A DNA stretch of 64,000 nt, taken from the NCBI RefSeq assembly GCF_008633915.1, contig NZ_VJNV01000002.1, positions 32,736-96,735 on the forward strand, given 5' to 3'. The notes below the pieces were generated by a model that did no database searches, was not told the DNA's origin, and saw nothing but the letters and a program-made list of their open reading frames with translations. Of this stretch, positions 28,402-37,595 are shown one piece after another. The position numbers and the translations under genes are program-made. How positions within the stretch are numbered: the stretch's first letter is position 1; every line of letters starts with the position of its first letter. Source of the DNA: Campylobacter sp. LR291e. Lineage in GTDB: Bacteria > Campylobacterota > Campylobacteria > Campylobacterales > Campylobacteraceae.

Positions 28402-28418
28402 TGGAATGCTTTTTGCTT
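28402..28418 (+). promoter_or_regulatory. Sigma-54 (RpoN) promoter
   Basis: TGGAATGCTTTTTGCTT has the -24 GG and the -12 GC with exactly ten bases between them and the TTGC of the sigma-54 consensus. It ends 32 bases before the ATG of the small gene that follows. In Campylobacter, sigma-54 drives rod, hook and other middle flagellar genes. Confidence 0.8.
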
Positions 28419-28450
28419 GTATTTTTGAAAATCTTTAAAAAGGAGAAAAA

Positions 28451-28726
28451 ATGCAAGTAGATGATAGTACTCTTGTAAGTTCGTTGTTTAGTACTAGCAC
28501 TAAGATTAAAGAAGAAGAAAGTAATGCTGATGAATTTCAAGCACTTTTAAATTCTTTAAAAAATGAAGAAGAAGAAAGTAGTAGCGATAAAAGTACTTTG
28601 GTAAATGAGGACTTAGACCTTGATAGTGCGATTGATAACTACACCTTTAACGCTATTGAAAAGGCTAAGCAAGATAGGTATGCCCAAATTGAAGATGACA
28701 TACTTAAAAAGCTTTTAGAACTTTGA
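28451..28726 (+). CDS. Small acidic protein, probable flagellar regulon member
   Basis: 91 residues, acidic and Ser/Glu-rich (EEEESSSDKSTLVNEDLDLD in the middle), without signal peptide or membrane helix, ending in an amphipathic QIEDDILKKLLEL. AAGGAG sits 8 bases before the ATG. A sigma-54 promoter immediately upstream places it in the RpoN flagellar regulon; C. jejuni has several small RpoN-dependent genes of unknown function (Cj0428 is one candidate counterpart). It is a single-gene unit closed by a terminator. Confidence 0.8.
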   Translation: MQVDDSTLVSSLFSTSTKIKEEESNADEFQALLNSLKNEEEESSSDKSTLVNEDLDLDSAIDNYTFNAIEKAKQDRYAQIEDDILKKLLEL

Positions 28727-28734
28727 TTTTAAAC

Positions 28735-28761
28735 ACAAGGCAAGAATTAATATTGCCTTGT
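28735..28761. terminator. Bidirectional terminator between the RpoN gene and aguB
   Basis: A 9-bp perfect stem (ACAAGGCAA / TTGCCTTGT) with a 9-base loop lies between two convergent stop codons. A- and T-rich stretches flank it on both sides. Confidence 0.65.
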
Positions 28762-29633
28762 TAATCTATAAATCTTTTTGTTAAATCATTATAAAATTCA
28801 ATTCTTCTATCTCGTAAAAATGGCCACCACCTACGCATATTTTCACATTTATTTTTATCAATTTCTATTACCTTAACGCATTCATTTTTAGAATCTGCTT
28901 TGAATAATTCTTCTCCACCAGCCCCAAAGGCAAAAGAAGAACCCCAAAATCTTATACCCTTACTAACTCCACTTTTATCTTTTTCAAAGCCCACTCTATT
29001 AACAGCTACCACAGGTAAGCAATTAGCAATAGCATGTCCTCTTTGAACCCCAATCCAAGCTTCAAGTTGCCTTTGTTTTTCTTCTTTGCTATCATCATCA
29101 AACCAACCAATAGCAGTAGGGTAAATTAAAATTTCAGCACCCTTTAAAGCCATTATTCTAGCTGCTTCTGGGTACCATTGGTCCCAACAAATTAACACCC
29201 CAAGCCTCCCAAGACTTGTATTTATAGGCTCAAAACCAAGGTCTCCTGGAGTAAAATAAAATTTTTCACAAAAATTTGGGTCATCAGGAATATGCATTTT
29301 TCTATATTTTCCAGCTATATTTCCATTTTTTTCAAAGACAAAGGCACTATTATGATAAAGTCCAGCACTTCTTTTTTCAAACAATGAAGTAATTAAAACA
29401 ATCTTATGTTTTTTTGCTACACTTGCCCAAAATTCAATATCCTTTTTATAATCATTTGCAAGGTCGAAAAAATCCACATTTTGACTTTGACAAAAATACT
29501 CGCTTTGGTGTAACTCGCCAAGGCAAATAAGTTCTGCCTTATCTTTAACGGCTTGTTCTATAAATTCGCAAGTTTTTTCAATGGTAAGTTTTTTGTTTTG
29601 GTGAAATTTTTGTTGTATTAAGGCTATTTTCAC
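28761..29633 (-). CDS. aguB: N-carbamoylputrescine amidase
   Basis: 290 residues, nitrilase fold. It converts N-carbamoylputrescine to putrescine, CO2 and ammonia. The catalytic Glu-Lys-Cys triad is in LGELHQSEYF, YRKMHIPDDP and VLICWDQWYPEAA, all near-identical to plant and bacterial AguB. It follows the CDF gene with a 4-base overlap and shares a transcript with aguA, which makes its substrate. Confidence 0.95.
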   Translation of the reverse strand: MKIALIQQKFHQNKKLTIEKTCEFIEQAVKDKAELICLGELHQSEYFCQSQNVDFFDLANDYKKDIEFWASVAKKHKIVLITSLFEKRSAGLYHNSAFVFEKNGNIAGKYRKMHIPDDPNFCEKFYFTPGDLGFEPINTSLGRLGVLICWDQWYPEAARIMALKGAEILIYPTAIGWFDDDSKEEKQRQLEAWIGVQRGHAIANCLPVVAVNRVGFEKDKSGVSKGIRFWGSSFAFGAGGEELFKADSKNECVKVIEIDKNKCENMRRWWPFLRDRRIEFYNDLTKRFID

Positions 29634-30517
29634 TTTCTTTTCCTTTCTGCTTCTTGGTCATCATATGGGTCAAGGTGAATTTGAATATCCCATTTTTCAT
29701 TTGTAAAAATCTTACGAATACACTCTTCAAACGTATCTGAAATTTTATGGGCTTCTAATAGGGAAATTATAGGACAAAAAACCAAATGAACGCTAAGATA
29801 ATTTATATCAGGTGTTTTTCTAGTTTTAAAATCGTGAAAAGAAATTATTGATTTATTATCTTCAATAAGCTTATAAATAGCTTGAATTTTCTCATCTTCT
29901 AAGGCTACGTCCATTAAAAAGGCTAATGCTTTTTTAATGATTTTAAAGGCACTAAAAATTGTATATAAGCTAATAATAATGCCAAAAATTGAATCAATGA
30001 TATAAAAATTTGTAAAGTATATTAAAAATAATGCTATAAGCGTACTTAAATTCGTTAAAAAATCACTTTTATAATGCAAACAATCGCTTTCTATAACAAG
30101 ACTTTTTGTTTTTTTTGCTACCAAAGTTAAAAAAAATATAAGCAAAAATGTTATGATTAATGATATAAGCATTACATAAATACTAAGCGATAAATTAATA
30201 ATTTCTTCTTTGTGATAAATTTTATATATGCTTTCATAAAAGATAAAAATGCCTATACATACTATAAAAACGCCCTCTAACAGCCCCATAAGTGCTTCTA
30301 TTTTACTAAAACCAAAATTATATTTTGAATTTGGAGATTGCGAGCTTTTTTTAAGTGTTAAAAAATTAAAGGCTGAAATAGCAAAATCCATCATAGAATC
30401 AATAGCACTAGAAAGCACAGCAACCGAACCACTCGCAAGTCCTACGCCAAATTTAATCAAGGTTAAAATAAGGGCACAAATACTAGCTATAATGGTAGCT
30501 TTTTTAGCTAAGTTCAT
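29630..30517 (-). CDS. Cation diffusion facilitator metal exporter
   Basis: 295 residues. About six transmembrane helices followed by a cytoplasmic C-terminal domain of roughly 85 residues. The metal-site Asp residues of CDF proteins are in LSSAIDSMMDFAIS and ESDCLHYKSDFLTN; the cytoplasmic domain has SFHDFKTRK and the histidine-containing HLVFCP. It exports divalent metal (Zn, Fe, Mn or other) from the cytosol. Its place between aguA and aguB with overlaps at both ends is the same as I recall in C. jejuni; a functional link with agmatine use is not obvious. Confidence 0.9.
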   Translation of the reverse strand: MNLAKKATIIASICALILTLIKFGVGLASGSVAVLSSAIDSMMDFAISAFNFLTLKKSSQSPNSKYNFGFSKIEALMGLLEGVFIVCIGIFIFYESIYKIYHKEEIINLSLSIYVMLISLIITFLLIFFLTLVAKKTKSLVIESDCLHYKSDFLTNLSTLIALFLIYFTNFYIIDSIFGIIISLYTIFSAFKIIKKALAFLMDVALEDEKIQAIYKLIEDNKSIISFHDFKTRKTPDINYLSVHLVFCPIISLLEAHKISDTFEECIRKIFTNEKWDIQIHLDPYDDQEAERKRK

Positions 30518-31491
30518 TTTTGTCCTTTAAAAAGATTATTACAAGCACAATGTAAGGACCCATTTTGTCTTAAAAATACCCTTGCATCAACTCCTATTAT
30601 TTGTCTATTTTTTATCACTTTTTCTAAATTTTCCTTAACGATTAAATCATTTTTATCATTATAAAAAGGTACAATCAAGGCATTATTTATAAAAACAAAA
30701 TTTGCATAACTTGCCCCAAGTCTTTTATTATCATAAAAAATAGGCGAGGGTAGGGGTAATTTTACTAAATTAAAACCTGTTTTTAAAAGTTCATGTTCCA
30801 TAGCTTTTAAGGGCTTAAAATGTATATCTTTTTCATTCTCACAAATTGAGTAAGCTATGGTATTTTCATCTATAAAACGAGCTAGTGTATCTATGTGATG
30901 GTCTGTATCATCGCCTTGTATAAAGCCATTTTCAAGCCAAATAATGCGTGAAAGCCCGAAAAATTCTTTTAAATGAGTTTCTATTTCTTTTTGATTTAAA
31001 TGAGAATTTCTATTTGAATTTAATAAACAATCTTTTGTAGTAAGTAAAACACCTTGTCCATTAAAATCAACACTGCCTCCTTCAAGGATAAAATCAATAT
31101 CTTTAATATTTTCCTTAAATTTATCCTTGAAAAGTTTTGAATTTAAGGCATTATCAAGTTCACTTTTAAATTTATTACCCCAAGCATTAAATTTAAAATT
31201 AAGCACCTTTATAACATTGTTATCTAAAATTTCAATAGGACCATAATCTCTAATCCAAGTATCATTTGTATCGCAAATAAAAAATTCTATATTTTGCATA
31301 TGTTTAAATGGCTTAAAATCCTTTTCACTCGGGGCTATTAATAAAACTTTTTGAAACTTACTCACATGGTTTATAAAATTTTCATAGGCTTTTAAAATTT
31401 CATTTAAATAAGGCTTCCAATCCGTTTTTTCATGTGGCAAGGAAAGCATTAAGTATTCTTGTTTGCTCCATTCAGGGATAGCTTTTATCAT
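30514..31491 (-). CDS. aguA: Agmatine deiminase
   Basis: 325 residues. It hydrolyses agmatine to N-carbamoylputrescine and ammonia (peptidyl-arginine-deiminase fold). Conserved parts: NDTWIRDYGPIE, LEGGSVDFNGQG, GDDTDHHIDTLARF and, at the C-terminal end, NGSLHCACNN with the nucleophilic Cys. It is the first gene of the aguA-CDF-aguB unit. Together with aguB it makes putrescine from agmatine. Confidence 0.94.
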   Translation of the reverse strand: MIKAIPEWSKQEYLMLSLPHEKTDWKPYLNEILKAYENFINHVSKFQKVLLIAPSEKDFKPFKHMQNIEFFICDTNDTWIRDYGPIEILDNNVIKVLNFKFNAWGNKFKSELDNALNSKLFKDKFKENIKDIDFILEGGSVDFNGQGVLLTTKDCLLNSNRNSHLNQKEIETHLKEFFGLSRIIWLENGFIQGDDTDHHIDTLARFIDENTIAYSICENEKDIHFKPLKAMEHELLKTGFNLVKLPLPSPIFYDNKRLGASYANFVFINNALIVPFYNDKNDLIVKENLEKVIKNRQIIGVDARVFLRQNGSLHCACNNLFKGQK

Positions 31492-31577
31492 TTATATACC
31501 TTTTTTGATAATAAAAAACTAATTTTAACATTTTTTATTTTTTTGTCAAGTGTTTTCAATAAATTTAATATAAATTT

Positions 31578-31769
31578 TTAATTTTGTTTTAGTTTATTTT
31601 TCAGTTCGTGATTTTCTAAAATGAGAGTAAAGATTAAGGCTAGAAGAAGACCAGGGGTTATACCCATGCAAAGATAAAAAAAAGAATTGAATTTAAAAAA
31701 TAAAAATAGGGCTCCAAAAAGCATTAAAGCTAATGAAGCACCCTTAAAAAATTCAAAAAGATATATCAA
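31578..31769 (-). CDS. Small membrane protein after atpB
   Basis: 63 residues from a TTG start overlapping the atpB stop. It has two hydrophobic stretches ([16 protein letters not shown] and [17 protein letters not shown]) and a short charged C-terminus. The same small gene follows atpB in C. jejuni (Cj1203c, as I recall). Position suggests a role in or near the ATP synthase or simply co-expression; the function is unknown. Confidence 0.75.
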   Translation of the reverse strand: MIYLFEFFKGASLALMLFGALFLFFKFNSFFYLCMGITPGLLLALIFTLILENHELKNKLKQN

Positions 31770-32446
31770 TGACCTTCCTCTACGACAGTCGCACCTGCTA
31801 AATAAACATAGGTTAAAATCATAAAAATGAAAGATTGTAAAAATGCCATAAAGGTTAAAAGTACATAGGCTGGAAGTGGGGCTATGTAAGGGACAAGTGC
31901 TAAAATAACAGCTAAAAATAAATCATCACCCTTTATATTACCAAACAAACGAAAGGAAAGTGAGATAACGCGAGAAAGGTGAGATACGATTTCAATAGGA
32001 AACATTAAAGGGGCTAGGAATTTAACCGGACCCATAAAATGTGCAAAATAAGGCATAAAACCTTGAGTTCTAATACCTTCAAAATGGTAATAGCAAAATA
32101 CGATTAGGGCAAGTGGTAGGGTTAAATTTAAACTAGCACTAGGGGCTTCAAAGCCAGGAATTATACCTATAATATTGCTAAAAAATATAATCATTCCAAG
32201 AGTAGCAACCAGGGGAAGATATTTTCTAGCACCCTTTTCATCGCCCATTGTATCGCGTCCCATTGATAAAATACCCTCTAAAAAGGCTTCTCCTAAATTT
32301 TGAGTAGTTCTTGGTATAAGTTGCATAGAATGAGTAGCAAATTTAGCAATAATAACAGCAATTAGAGCAACTAAACCTAGGTGAAAAAAGTAAGTAAAGG
32401 TGTGATTTGCATCAAGCAAAGAACTAAATAAAAACAAATCTTTCAT
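31766..32446 (-). CDS. atpB: F0F1 ATP synthase subunit a
   Basis: 226 residues with five to six membrane helices. The essential proton-path arginine is in [16 protein letters not shown], and the [13 protein letters not shown] and [18 protein letters not shown] helices are typical. It forms the half-channels for protons beside the c-ring. As in other Campylobacterota, atpB stands apart from the main atp operon. Confidence 0.96.
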   Translation of the reverse strand: MKDLFLFSSLLDANHTFTYFFHLGLVALIAVIIAKFATHSMQLIPRTTQNLGEAFLEGILSMGRDTMGDEKGARKYLPLVATLGMIIFFSNIIGIIPGFEAPSASLNLTLPLALIVFCYYHFEGIRTQGFMPYFAHFMGPVKFLAPLMFPIEIVSHLSRVISLSFRLFGNIKGDDLFLAVILALVPYIAPLPAYVLLTFMAFLQSFIFMILTYVYLAGATVVEEGH

Positions 32447-32562
32447 AATTGTCCTTAATAAAAATCTATAAATACAAGGATTTTAAAATATTTTTGCTTA
32501 TATTTTTATGAAAATCTTAAAAATTGCATACAATATAATTATGTGAGTAAATTTTGATACAA

Positions 32563-32595
32563 AACCCTTATCTGTTAAATTTATAGATAAGGGTT
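32563..32595 (-). terminator. Terminator after the alcohol dehydrogenase gene
   Basis: An 11-bp stem (AACCCTTATCT / AGATAAGGGTT) lies 8 bases after the adh stop on the minus strand, followed there by TTTTG and A/T-rich DNA. It may also act for the opposite strand. Confidence 0.65.
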
Positions 32596-32603
32596 AAAAA
32601 TTT

Positions 32604-33668
32604 TTAATCTTGCTTACTCATATCAATAACATATCTAAATTTAGCCTTGCCTGTAAGTAAATTTTCCCAAGCTTTGTCAATTTCATTTGGCTGTATTAAT
32701 TCAGTTTCTGGATAAATTTTATGTTTAAGAGAAAAATCAAGCATTTCTTGAGTTTCTTTCATACCACCTATCATAGAACCATAAACTTTTTTTCCAGCCT
32801 TATATACTAAATCAGTTATGTTAATTTTAGGGCTTACTTCATATGGAGGAAGTCCAACTATAGAAAGTTCTCCGCCAAATTTAAGTAAATTAATATAATC
32901 AATAGGATTATAATTTGTAGGAATGGTTGAGATTATTAGGTCAAATTTTTCTTTGCATTGATTAGGGTTTGTGTATAGATTACTAACCCCAAGGGCTTTT
33001 GCATCATCTTTTTTATTATCATTTCTTGCAAAAACACTAACACTTGCACCCATTTTTACAGCATATTTTACAGCCATCATTCCAAGACCTCCAAAACCAG
33101 CTACCCCTACCTTGCAACCTTCTTTAATCTTTGAAAATTTTAAAGGAGAATAGGTAGTAATTCCTGCACAAAGCAAGGGTGCTACCTTTTCTAGTGGGGC
33201 ATCTTTTGGGACACTTACTGCAAAGTGTTCATTTACTACTATATTATTTGAATAGCCTCCATAGGTGTTTTTATTGTCGTTAAAAATATCAATGCTATTG
33301 TATGTAAAAATAGTTTTTTCGCAAAATTGTTCTTGGTCGTTTTTGCAAGTTTCACATTCTTTACAACTATTTACCATACAACCCACACCAGCATAATCAC
33401 CAATCTTAAATTTGCTAACATTTTTGCCAACCGCTACTACCTCTCCTGCTATTTCATGCCCTGGAACGCAAGGATAATTTGCCTCTCCCCATTCACTTTT
33501 TGCTGTATGTATATCGCTATGACAAATTCCAGCGTATAAAATTTTGATTAAAATATCGTTGTCGCCGATTTTATGGCGAGTAAATTCAAAGGGTGTAAAT
33601 TTAGCATCCTTTGAAAGCATTGCATAGCCTTTACTTGCAATAAGTCCTGAATCTAAAATATATTTCAT
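32604..33668 (-). CDS. Zinc-dependent NAD(P)-alcohol dehydrogenase
   Basis: 354 residues, cinnamyl-alcohol-dehydrogenase/YahK branch of the medium-chain family. Catalytic zinc ligands are in GICHSDIHTAKSEW, GHEIAGEVVAVG and the Cys of LLCAGITTYS; four structural-zinc cysteines lie in NSCKECETCKNDQEQFC; the nucleotide site is GVAGFGGLGMMAVKYA. It reduces aldehydes, probably with NADPH. It corresponds to C. jejuni Cj1548c. The natural substrate is not known. It is a single-gene unit. Confidence 0.92.
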   Translation of the reverse strand: MKYILDSGLIASKGYAMLSKDAKFTPFEFTRHKIGDNDILIKILYAGICHSDIHTAKSEWGEANYPCVPGHEIAGEVVAVGKNVSKFKIGDYAGVGCMVNSCKECETCKNDQEQFCEKTIFTYNSIDIFNDNKNTYGGYSNNIVVNEHFAVSVPKDAPLEKVAPLLCAGITTYSPLKFSKIKEGCKVGVAGFGGLGMMAVKYAVKMGASVSVFARNDNKKDDAKALGVSNLYTNPNQCKEKFDLIISTIPTNYNPIDYINLLKFGGELSIVGLPPYEVSPKINITDLVYKAGKKVYGSMIGGMKETQEMLDFSLKHKIYPETELIQPNEIDKAWENLLTGKAKFRYVIDMSKQD

Positions 33669-33772
33669 AAGTTCTCCTTTTTTAAAGAATTTATCAAATT
33701 ATATATCATTAGATTAACTATCAGTCAAGGAATTTTAAAATAAATTTTTAAATTTGTAAAAAATTGTGAGTG

Positions 33773-33792
33773 AGGCTAGTTAAAACTAGCCT
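33773..33792 (-). terminator. Terminator after cysM
   Basis: The 8-bp perfect stem AGGCTAGT / ACTAGCCT with a 4-base loop starts 5 bases past the cysM stop. The following T-run on the minus strand is weak, so efficiency is uncertain. Confidence 0.6.
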
Positions 33793-33797
33793 TAAAA

Positions 33798-34700
33798 TTA
33801 AAAAGCAAATAAATCAGTAGAAAGATATCTTTCGGCTGTATCATTTAACATAGTAACGATATTCTTGCCTGGATATTTTTTTGCTAAAAGTGTGGCTGCG
33901 TATACATTTGCACCACTTGAAATTCCTACCATTAAACCACTTTTTGCAAGTTCTTTTGCTGTGTTTATAGCATCTTCATTGCTAACGGTTAGTATTTCAT
34001 CTATAACATTTCTATTTAAGATATCAGGGACGAAATTTGCACCTATACCTTGAATTTTATGACCTCCAGCTGTTCCTTGGCTAAGAAGAGGAGAAGATTG
34101 TGGTTCAACTGCTATTATTTTTATATCAGCATTTTTTTCTTTTAAAATTTCACCAACACCACTAATAGTACCACCGGTACCAACACCTGCTACAAAAATA
34201 TCAACTTGTCCATCTAAATCATTTAATATTTCTTGTGCAGTTGTGCGTCTGTGAGCATTTTTATTAGCTAAATTTGCAAATTGAGATGGGATAAAGGCGT
34301 TTTTATTTTGTGCTAAAAGTTCATTAGCCTTTTCAACAGCACCTTTCATACCAAGACTTGCAGGAGTTAACTCAAGTGTAGCTCCAAAAAGTTGCATAAT
34401 TTTTCTTCTTTCTATACTCATCGATTCAGGCATGGTAATGATTATTTTAAGTCCTAAATCTGCACAAATCATTGATAAAGCTATACCCATATTACCACTA
34501 GTTGCTTCAATAATCAAGCTATCTTTATTAATTTTACCCTCATCAAGTGCTGTTTTTATCATAGAATAAGCTGGTCTATCTTTAACAGAATGACTAGGAT
34601 TAAGAAATTCGCATTTTGCAAAAATATTTGCACCAAATTTTTCAAGCCTTATTATAGGTGTATTGCCTATAAGCTCACTAACCTTGCTATATATTTTCAT
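33798..34700 (-). CDS. cysM: Cysteine synthase (O-acetylserine sulfhydrylase)
   Basis: 300 residues, PLP fold type II. The lysine that binds PLP is in LNPSHSVKDRPAYSM; ATSGNMGIALSM and GVGTGGTISGVGEIL form the substrate and phosphate loops. It makes cysteine from O-acetylserine and sulfide (or thiosulfate in the B type). C. jejuni annotations name this gene cysM; whether it is the A or B type cannot be read from the sequence. Downstream of hup on the same strand, with its own gap of about 90 bases. Confidence 0.93.
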   Translation of the reverse strand: MKIYSKVSELIGNTPIIRLEKFGANIFAKCEFLNPSHSVKDRPAYSMIKTALDEGKINKDSLIIEATSGNMGIALSMICADLGLKIIITMPESMSIERRKIMQLFGATLELTPASLGMKGAVEKANELLAQNKNAFIPSQFANLANKNAHRRTTAQEILNDLDGQVDIFVAGVGTGGTISGVGEILKEKNADIKIIAVEPQSSPLLSQGTAGGHKIQGIGANFVPDILNRNVIDEILTVSNEDAINTAKELAKSGLMVGISSGANVYAATLLAKKYPGKNIVTMLNDTAERYLSTDLFAF

Positions 34701-34765
34701 AATATATCCTTTGAAAAAATGTATTTTATAGGTTTTAAAGAAATAGATTGAATAAAGACAGAATG

Positions 34766-34784
34766 GGCTAGAATAAATCTAGCC
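34766..34784 (-). terminator. Possible terminator after hup
   Basis: A 7-bp stem GGCTAGA / TCTAGCC with a 5-base loop lies shortly after the hup stop. The trailing T-run is poor, so this is a weak call. Confidence 0.5.
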
Positions 34785-34790
34785 ACGAGC

Positions 34791-35081
34791 TTATTTTTTC
34801 TTGCCTTTTTTAGCAACTGCTTCTTTTAGGTTTTTACCTACTTTAAATTTAGCTACTCTTGTGGCAGGAACTTTGATAGTCCTTCCTGTGCTTGGAACTC
34901 TAGCTTCTCTTGCAGCTCTTTCAGCTGTTGAAAAAGTACCAAAACCAATGAAACTAATGGTATCACCCTTAGTTAAAACCTCGGTGATAGTAGAGATAAC
35001 GGCATCTGTAGCAGTTGTAGCATCTTTTTTTGTTAGCCCAGCTGTTTGAGCAACTTTTGCGATAAAATCTGCTTTAGTCAT
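34791..35081 (-). CDS. hup: DNA-binding protein HU
   Basis: 96 residues from the ATG at 35081, which has GAAGGAG 8 bases upstream; an upstream ATG at 35114 would add 11 residues not found in the family. HU fold: TKADFIAKVAQTAGLTKKDA, then ISFIGFGTFSTAERAARE and the DNA-binding arm VPSTGRTIKVPA with the intercalating Pro, and a Lys-rich tail AVAKKGKKK. It compacts and bends DNA as a homodimer. Its neighbours cysM and ciaB match C. jejuni. Confidence 0.96.
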   Translation of the reverse strand: MTKADFIAKVAQTAGLTKKDATTATDAVISTITEVLTKGDTISFIGFGTFSTAERAAREARVPSTGRTIKVPATRVAKFKVGKNLKEAVAKKGKKK

Positions 35082-35180
35082 AAAAAGCTCCTTCTTTTTG
35101 ATTAAAAACGCCATATTCTAGCATATTTTTCAATTTATATCAAGCAAAACATAAAATTTTTTAAAAAAAAATTAATATTT

Positions 35181-37019
35181 TTAGTTATTTTTGCTCCTAT
35201 AATATTCAAATTCTTTACTTTCATCGATTTCATTACCAATTTTTTCGTATAAATTATAATAAAATTTAACAAATTCTTTGCATTCTTCTTCTATGGGTAG
35301 ATAAATATCATCTTCTAAAACACAAAAACGAGATAAAAATTCACTAGCATCAAGCCTTAAGGTATAATGTTTTGCCAAATTATGGTAATTTTTCATACAA
35401 AGCATTTTAAAGCTTTCATAGCTTTCATTATCAAATTTTATATTTAAAATTTTATTTTTAAAGCTTAATGTTTTGCTTTCAAAAAGTAAACTAAGATGGA
35501 TTAATCCTTCTGTGTAATAAGGCTTAACTTCTTCTACTCTTTGCCAAGAGATTAAATTTATAGCCCTTTTAATTAACTCATGAAAAACTGGCATTTTAAG
35601 CTCATCTTCTTCATGATAGAAAAAATTTACAAGCCCACCAGTTGTAGCCTTGTATTCTTCTATATTTTTAAATACCCCACTTTGATTCATAGCTTTTTCG
35701 CTATCTTGTGTTATAAAAAAAATGTGTCCAAATTCATGCCCTATAGTGCTTACTTCATAAATTTTTTTCCAAAGTCTTTCATTAAAAAATAAAATATCTC
35801 GTCCATATTTTAAAAATTCTTTATCAAAAATTTCACTAGCAAGTTTCATAAAGGGCTTAGTTTTGCTATTTTCATAAACAAAATTTAAAAATGCAAAAAT
35901 CTTTTTTCCACCATTTGCACTTACAAATTCATCATTTGGTACAACTTGTGCAGAAAACAAGCCTTTAAGCTCAGCCCCATAGTAAATTAAAGGCATACAA
36001 ATATAAAGTTGAGTCTTATTTATATTATGCAAAACTTCTTCTTTTAAATTTGTATCATTAATGCCTATATTTTCATATACCCTTATAAAGCTTTCCTTTA
36101 TACTATCGCTAAATTTCAAAGCATCAAAATCGTTTGCATCTTCAAGGCGAATATCCCATTCTAGCGCCACTGCATGAGTGTAATTATCTTCATAATATTC
36201 TAAGGGGTGACCAACTTGCAAGGGTGATTTTACTTTAAGCCAAGCAAATTCAGCATCTTGCCATGCTTTAATTATATTTTCATCATTTTTTTCACAAAAG
36301 GCAAGTTTAAGTTTTTGAAAATATTCAATATAAGCTAACTCATCATCTGTTTTTGCATATTTATTAAGATTTTTAAGCATGATATCAAAGGCATATTCTA
36401 ATCTTAAAATTTCATTTTCAAAATACCTTGCGTAAGGTACAAATTTCCATAAATTTCCTATTTTAATAAGCACTCCATAACTTCTTTCACAAATTTCACC
36501 TTGTGGGGTCAGTTGATAAAGCTTATTTTGTCTTAAAAATTGCAAGATCTCATCTAAATTTTTAAAAGCCTGTACTAGATATTTGTTATTTGTTTCAATG
36601 ATTTGCTTAGTCCAAGCACTTTCAAAATCATTTATAATTTTTCCTATATTATGAACGCCTTGTATTAAATTTTGATAAAAATCATTTAAAAGTCCTTCTT
36701 GCTTTGCATCATCTATTAAATTTTGGTGTTCATTTTCATAAAAATTCACAAGTTCTTTATAGATTAAATGTTTTATTTGAGCAATCTCTTCTTCATTTTT
36801 TCCATTTTTTTCAAGTTCTTTTACCAAATTTTCTTCTTTTAAATCAACCACCCTACGAAGTATGGCTAAAACACTACTTTTTTCCTTTTTTAAATTTGCA
36901 ATATCTAAAAGCTTATCTATAAACTCGTTCTTTTCATTACTATCTAAAAGTTCGTATAAGCCATTAATTTTTTCTTTTCTTTTTTTTGCTAAATTTGCAA
37001 GTTTTTTAAAATTATTCAT
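35181..37019 (-). CDS. ciaB: CiaB, invasion-associated protein with HExxH motif
   Basis: 612 residues, matching the length and gene context of C. jejuni CiaB (Cj0914c), reported as a secreted factor needed for host cell entry. No signal peptide is visible. The protein is largely helical. Near 427 it has TIGHEFGHIFFI, a zinc-peptidase HExxH motif, and about 25 residues later IEEYKATTGGLVNFF, which could give the third ligand Glu as in gluzincin peptidases. The ATG has AAGGAG before it. It is divergent from the thioesterase gene. Confidence 0.9.
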   Translation of the reverse strand: MNNFKKLANLAKKRKEKINGLYELLDSNEKNEFIDKLLDIANLKKEKSSVLAILRRVVDLKEENLVKELEKNGKNEEEIAQIKHLIYKELVNFYENEHQNLIDDAKQEGLLNDFYQNLIQGVHNIGKIINDFESAWTKQIIETNNKYLVQAFKNLDEILQFLRQNKLYQLTPQGEICERSYGVLIKIGNLWKFVPYARYFENEILRLEYAFDIMLKNLNKYAKTDDELAYIEYFQKLKLAFCEKNDENIIKAWQDAEFAWLKVKSPLQVGHPLEYYEDNYTHAVALEWDIRLEDANDFDALKFSDSIKESFIRVYENIGINDTNLKEEVLHNINKTQLYICMPLIYYGAELKGLFSAQVVPNDEFVSANGGKKIFAFLNFVYENSKTKPFMKLASEIFDKEFLKYGRDILFFNERLWKKIYEVSTIGHEFGHIFFITQDSEKAMNQSGVFKNIEEYKATTGGLVNFFYHEEDELKMPVFHELIKRAINLISWQRVEEVKPYYTEGLIHLSLLFESKTLSFKNKILNIKFDNESYESFKMLCMKNYHNLAKHYTLRLDASEFLSRFCVLEDDIYLPIEEECKEFVKFYYNLYEKIGNEIDESKEFEYYRSKNN

Positions 37020-37042
37020 AATTCTCCTTTACTTTTTTTAAT

Positions 37043-37048
37043 TATAAT
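37043..37048 (+). promoter_or_regulatory. Likely -10 element of the thioesterase gene
   Basis: A perfect TATAAT in the short ciaB-thioesterase divergent gap, 28 bases before the ATG, with an AAGGAG ribosome site in between. Confidence 0.45.
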
Positions 37049-37075
37049 TCATTTTTTAAAATAAGGAGTAAAGAA

Positions 37076-37483
37076 ATGAAAGATATGGGGGAGCCTAAAT
37101 TAAAAATTGTTGCTATGCCAAGTGATACAAATCCTGCTGGTAATATTTTTGGTGGCTGGATTTTATCTCAAATTGACCTAGCAGGAGGAATTGCTGCAAG
37201 GGAGTTAGCACCTGAAAGGGTAGTAACTATTTCTATGGATAAGGTAGTATTTAAAGAACCTGTCTATATAGGCGATATTATTTCTTGCTATGCAAAGATT
37301 ATTAAGGCTGGTAATACCTCTATAACAGTTCAAGTAGAAGTAACAGCCCAAAGGGTTGATAATATGGGTTGTACTTCTTGTCTAGCAGTAACTTCAGCAA
37401 ATGTTATTTATGTAAGCGTTGATAGACACGGCAATAAAAAGGCTATAAGTGAAGATTTAAAGCGAATTCATGGCTTTTTATAA
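37076..37483 (+). CDS. Acyl-CoA thioesterase, hotdog fold (YciA type)
   Basis: 135 residues. Typical YciA motifs: PSDTNPAGNIFGGWILSQID with the catalytic Asp further in the helix (DLAGGIAAREL), VTISMDKVVFKEPVYIGD and GNTSITVQVEV. It hydrolyses acyl-CoA to free acid and CoA in the cytosol; the substrate range is not visible. It corresponds to Cj0915. It stands alone, divergent from ciaB, and is followed by a 112-base A/T-rich gap. Confidence 0.9.
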   Translation: MKDMGEPKLKIVAMPSDTNPAGNIFGGWILSQIDLAGGIAARELAPERVVTISMDKVVFKEPVYIGDIISCYAKIIKAGNTSITVQVEVTAQRVDNMGCTSCLAVTSANVIYVSVDRHGNKKAISEDLKRIHGFL

Positions 37484-37595
37484 AAGATTTAGTAATCTTA
37501 AAATTCTCATTTTTAAATTCTTAAAAAATTTAAATTGATATTGTTTATTAAGAAAAATTTTGTTTTAATTAACAAATTTTTTATGGAGTTAAAAT

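Noticed and set aside
35082..35114. Upstream ATG as start of hup
   Set aside because: HU proteins start at the MTKADFIAK-type sequence, and the ribosome site GAAGGAG fits only the later ATG.
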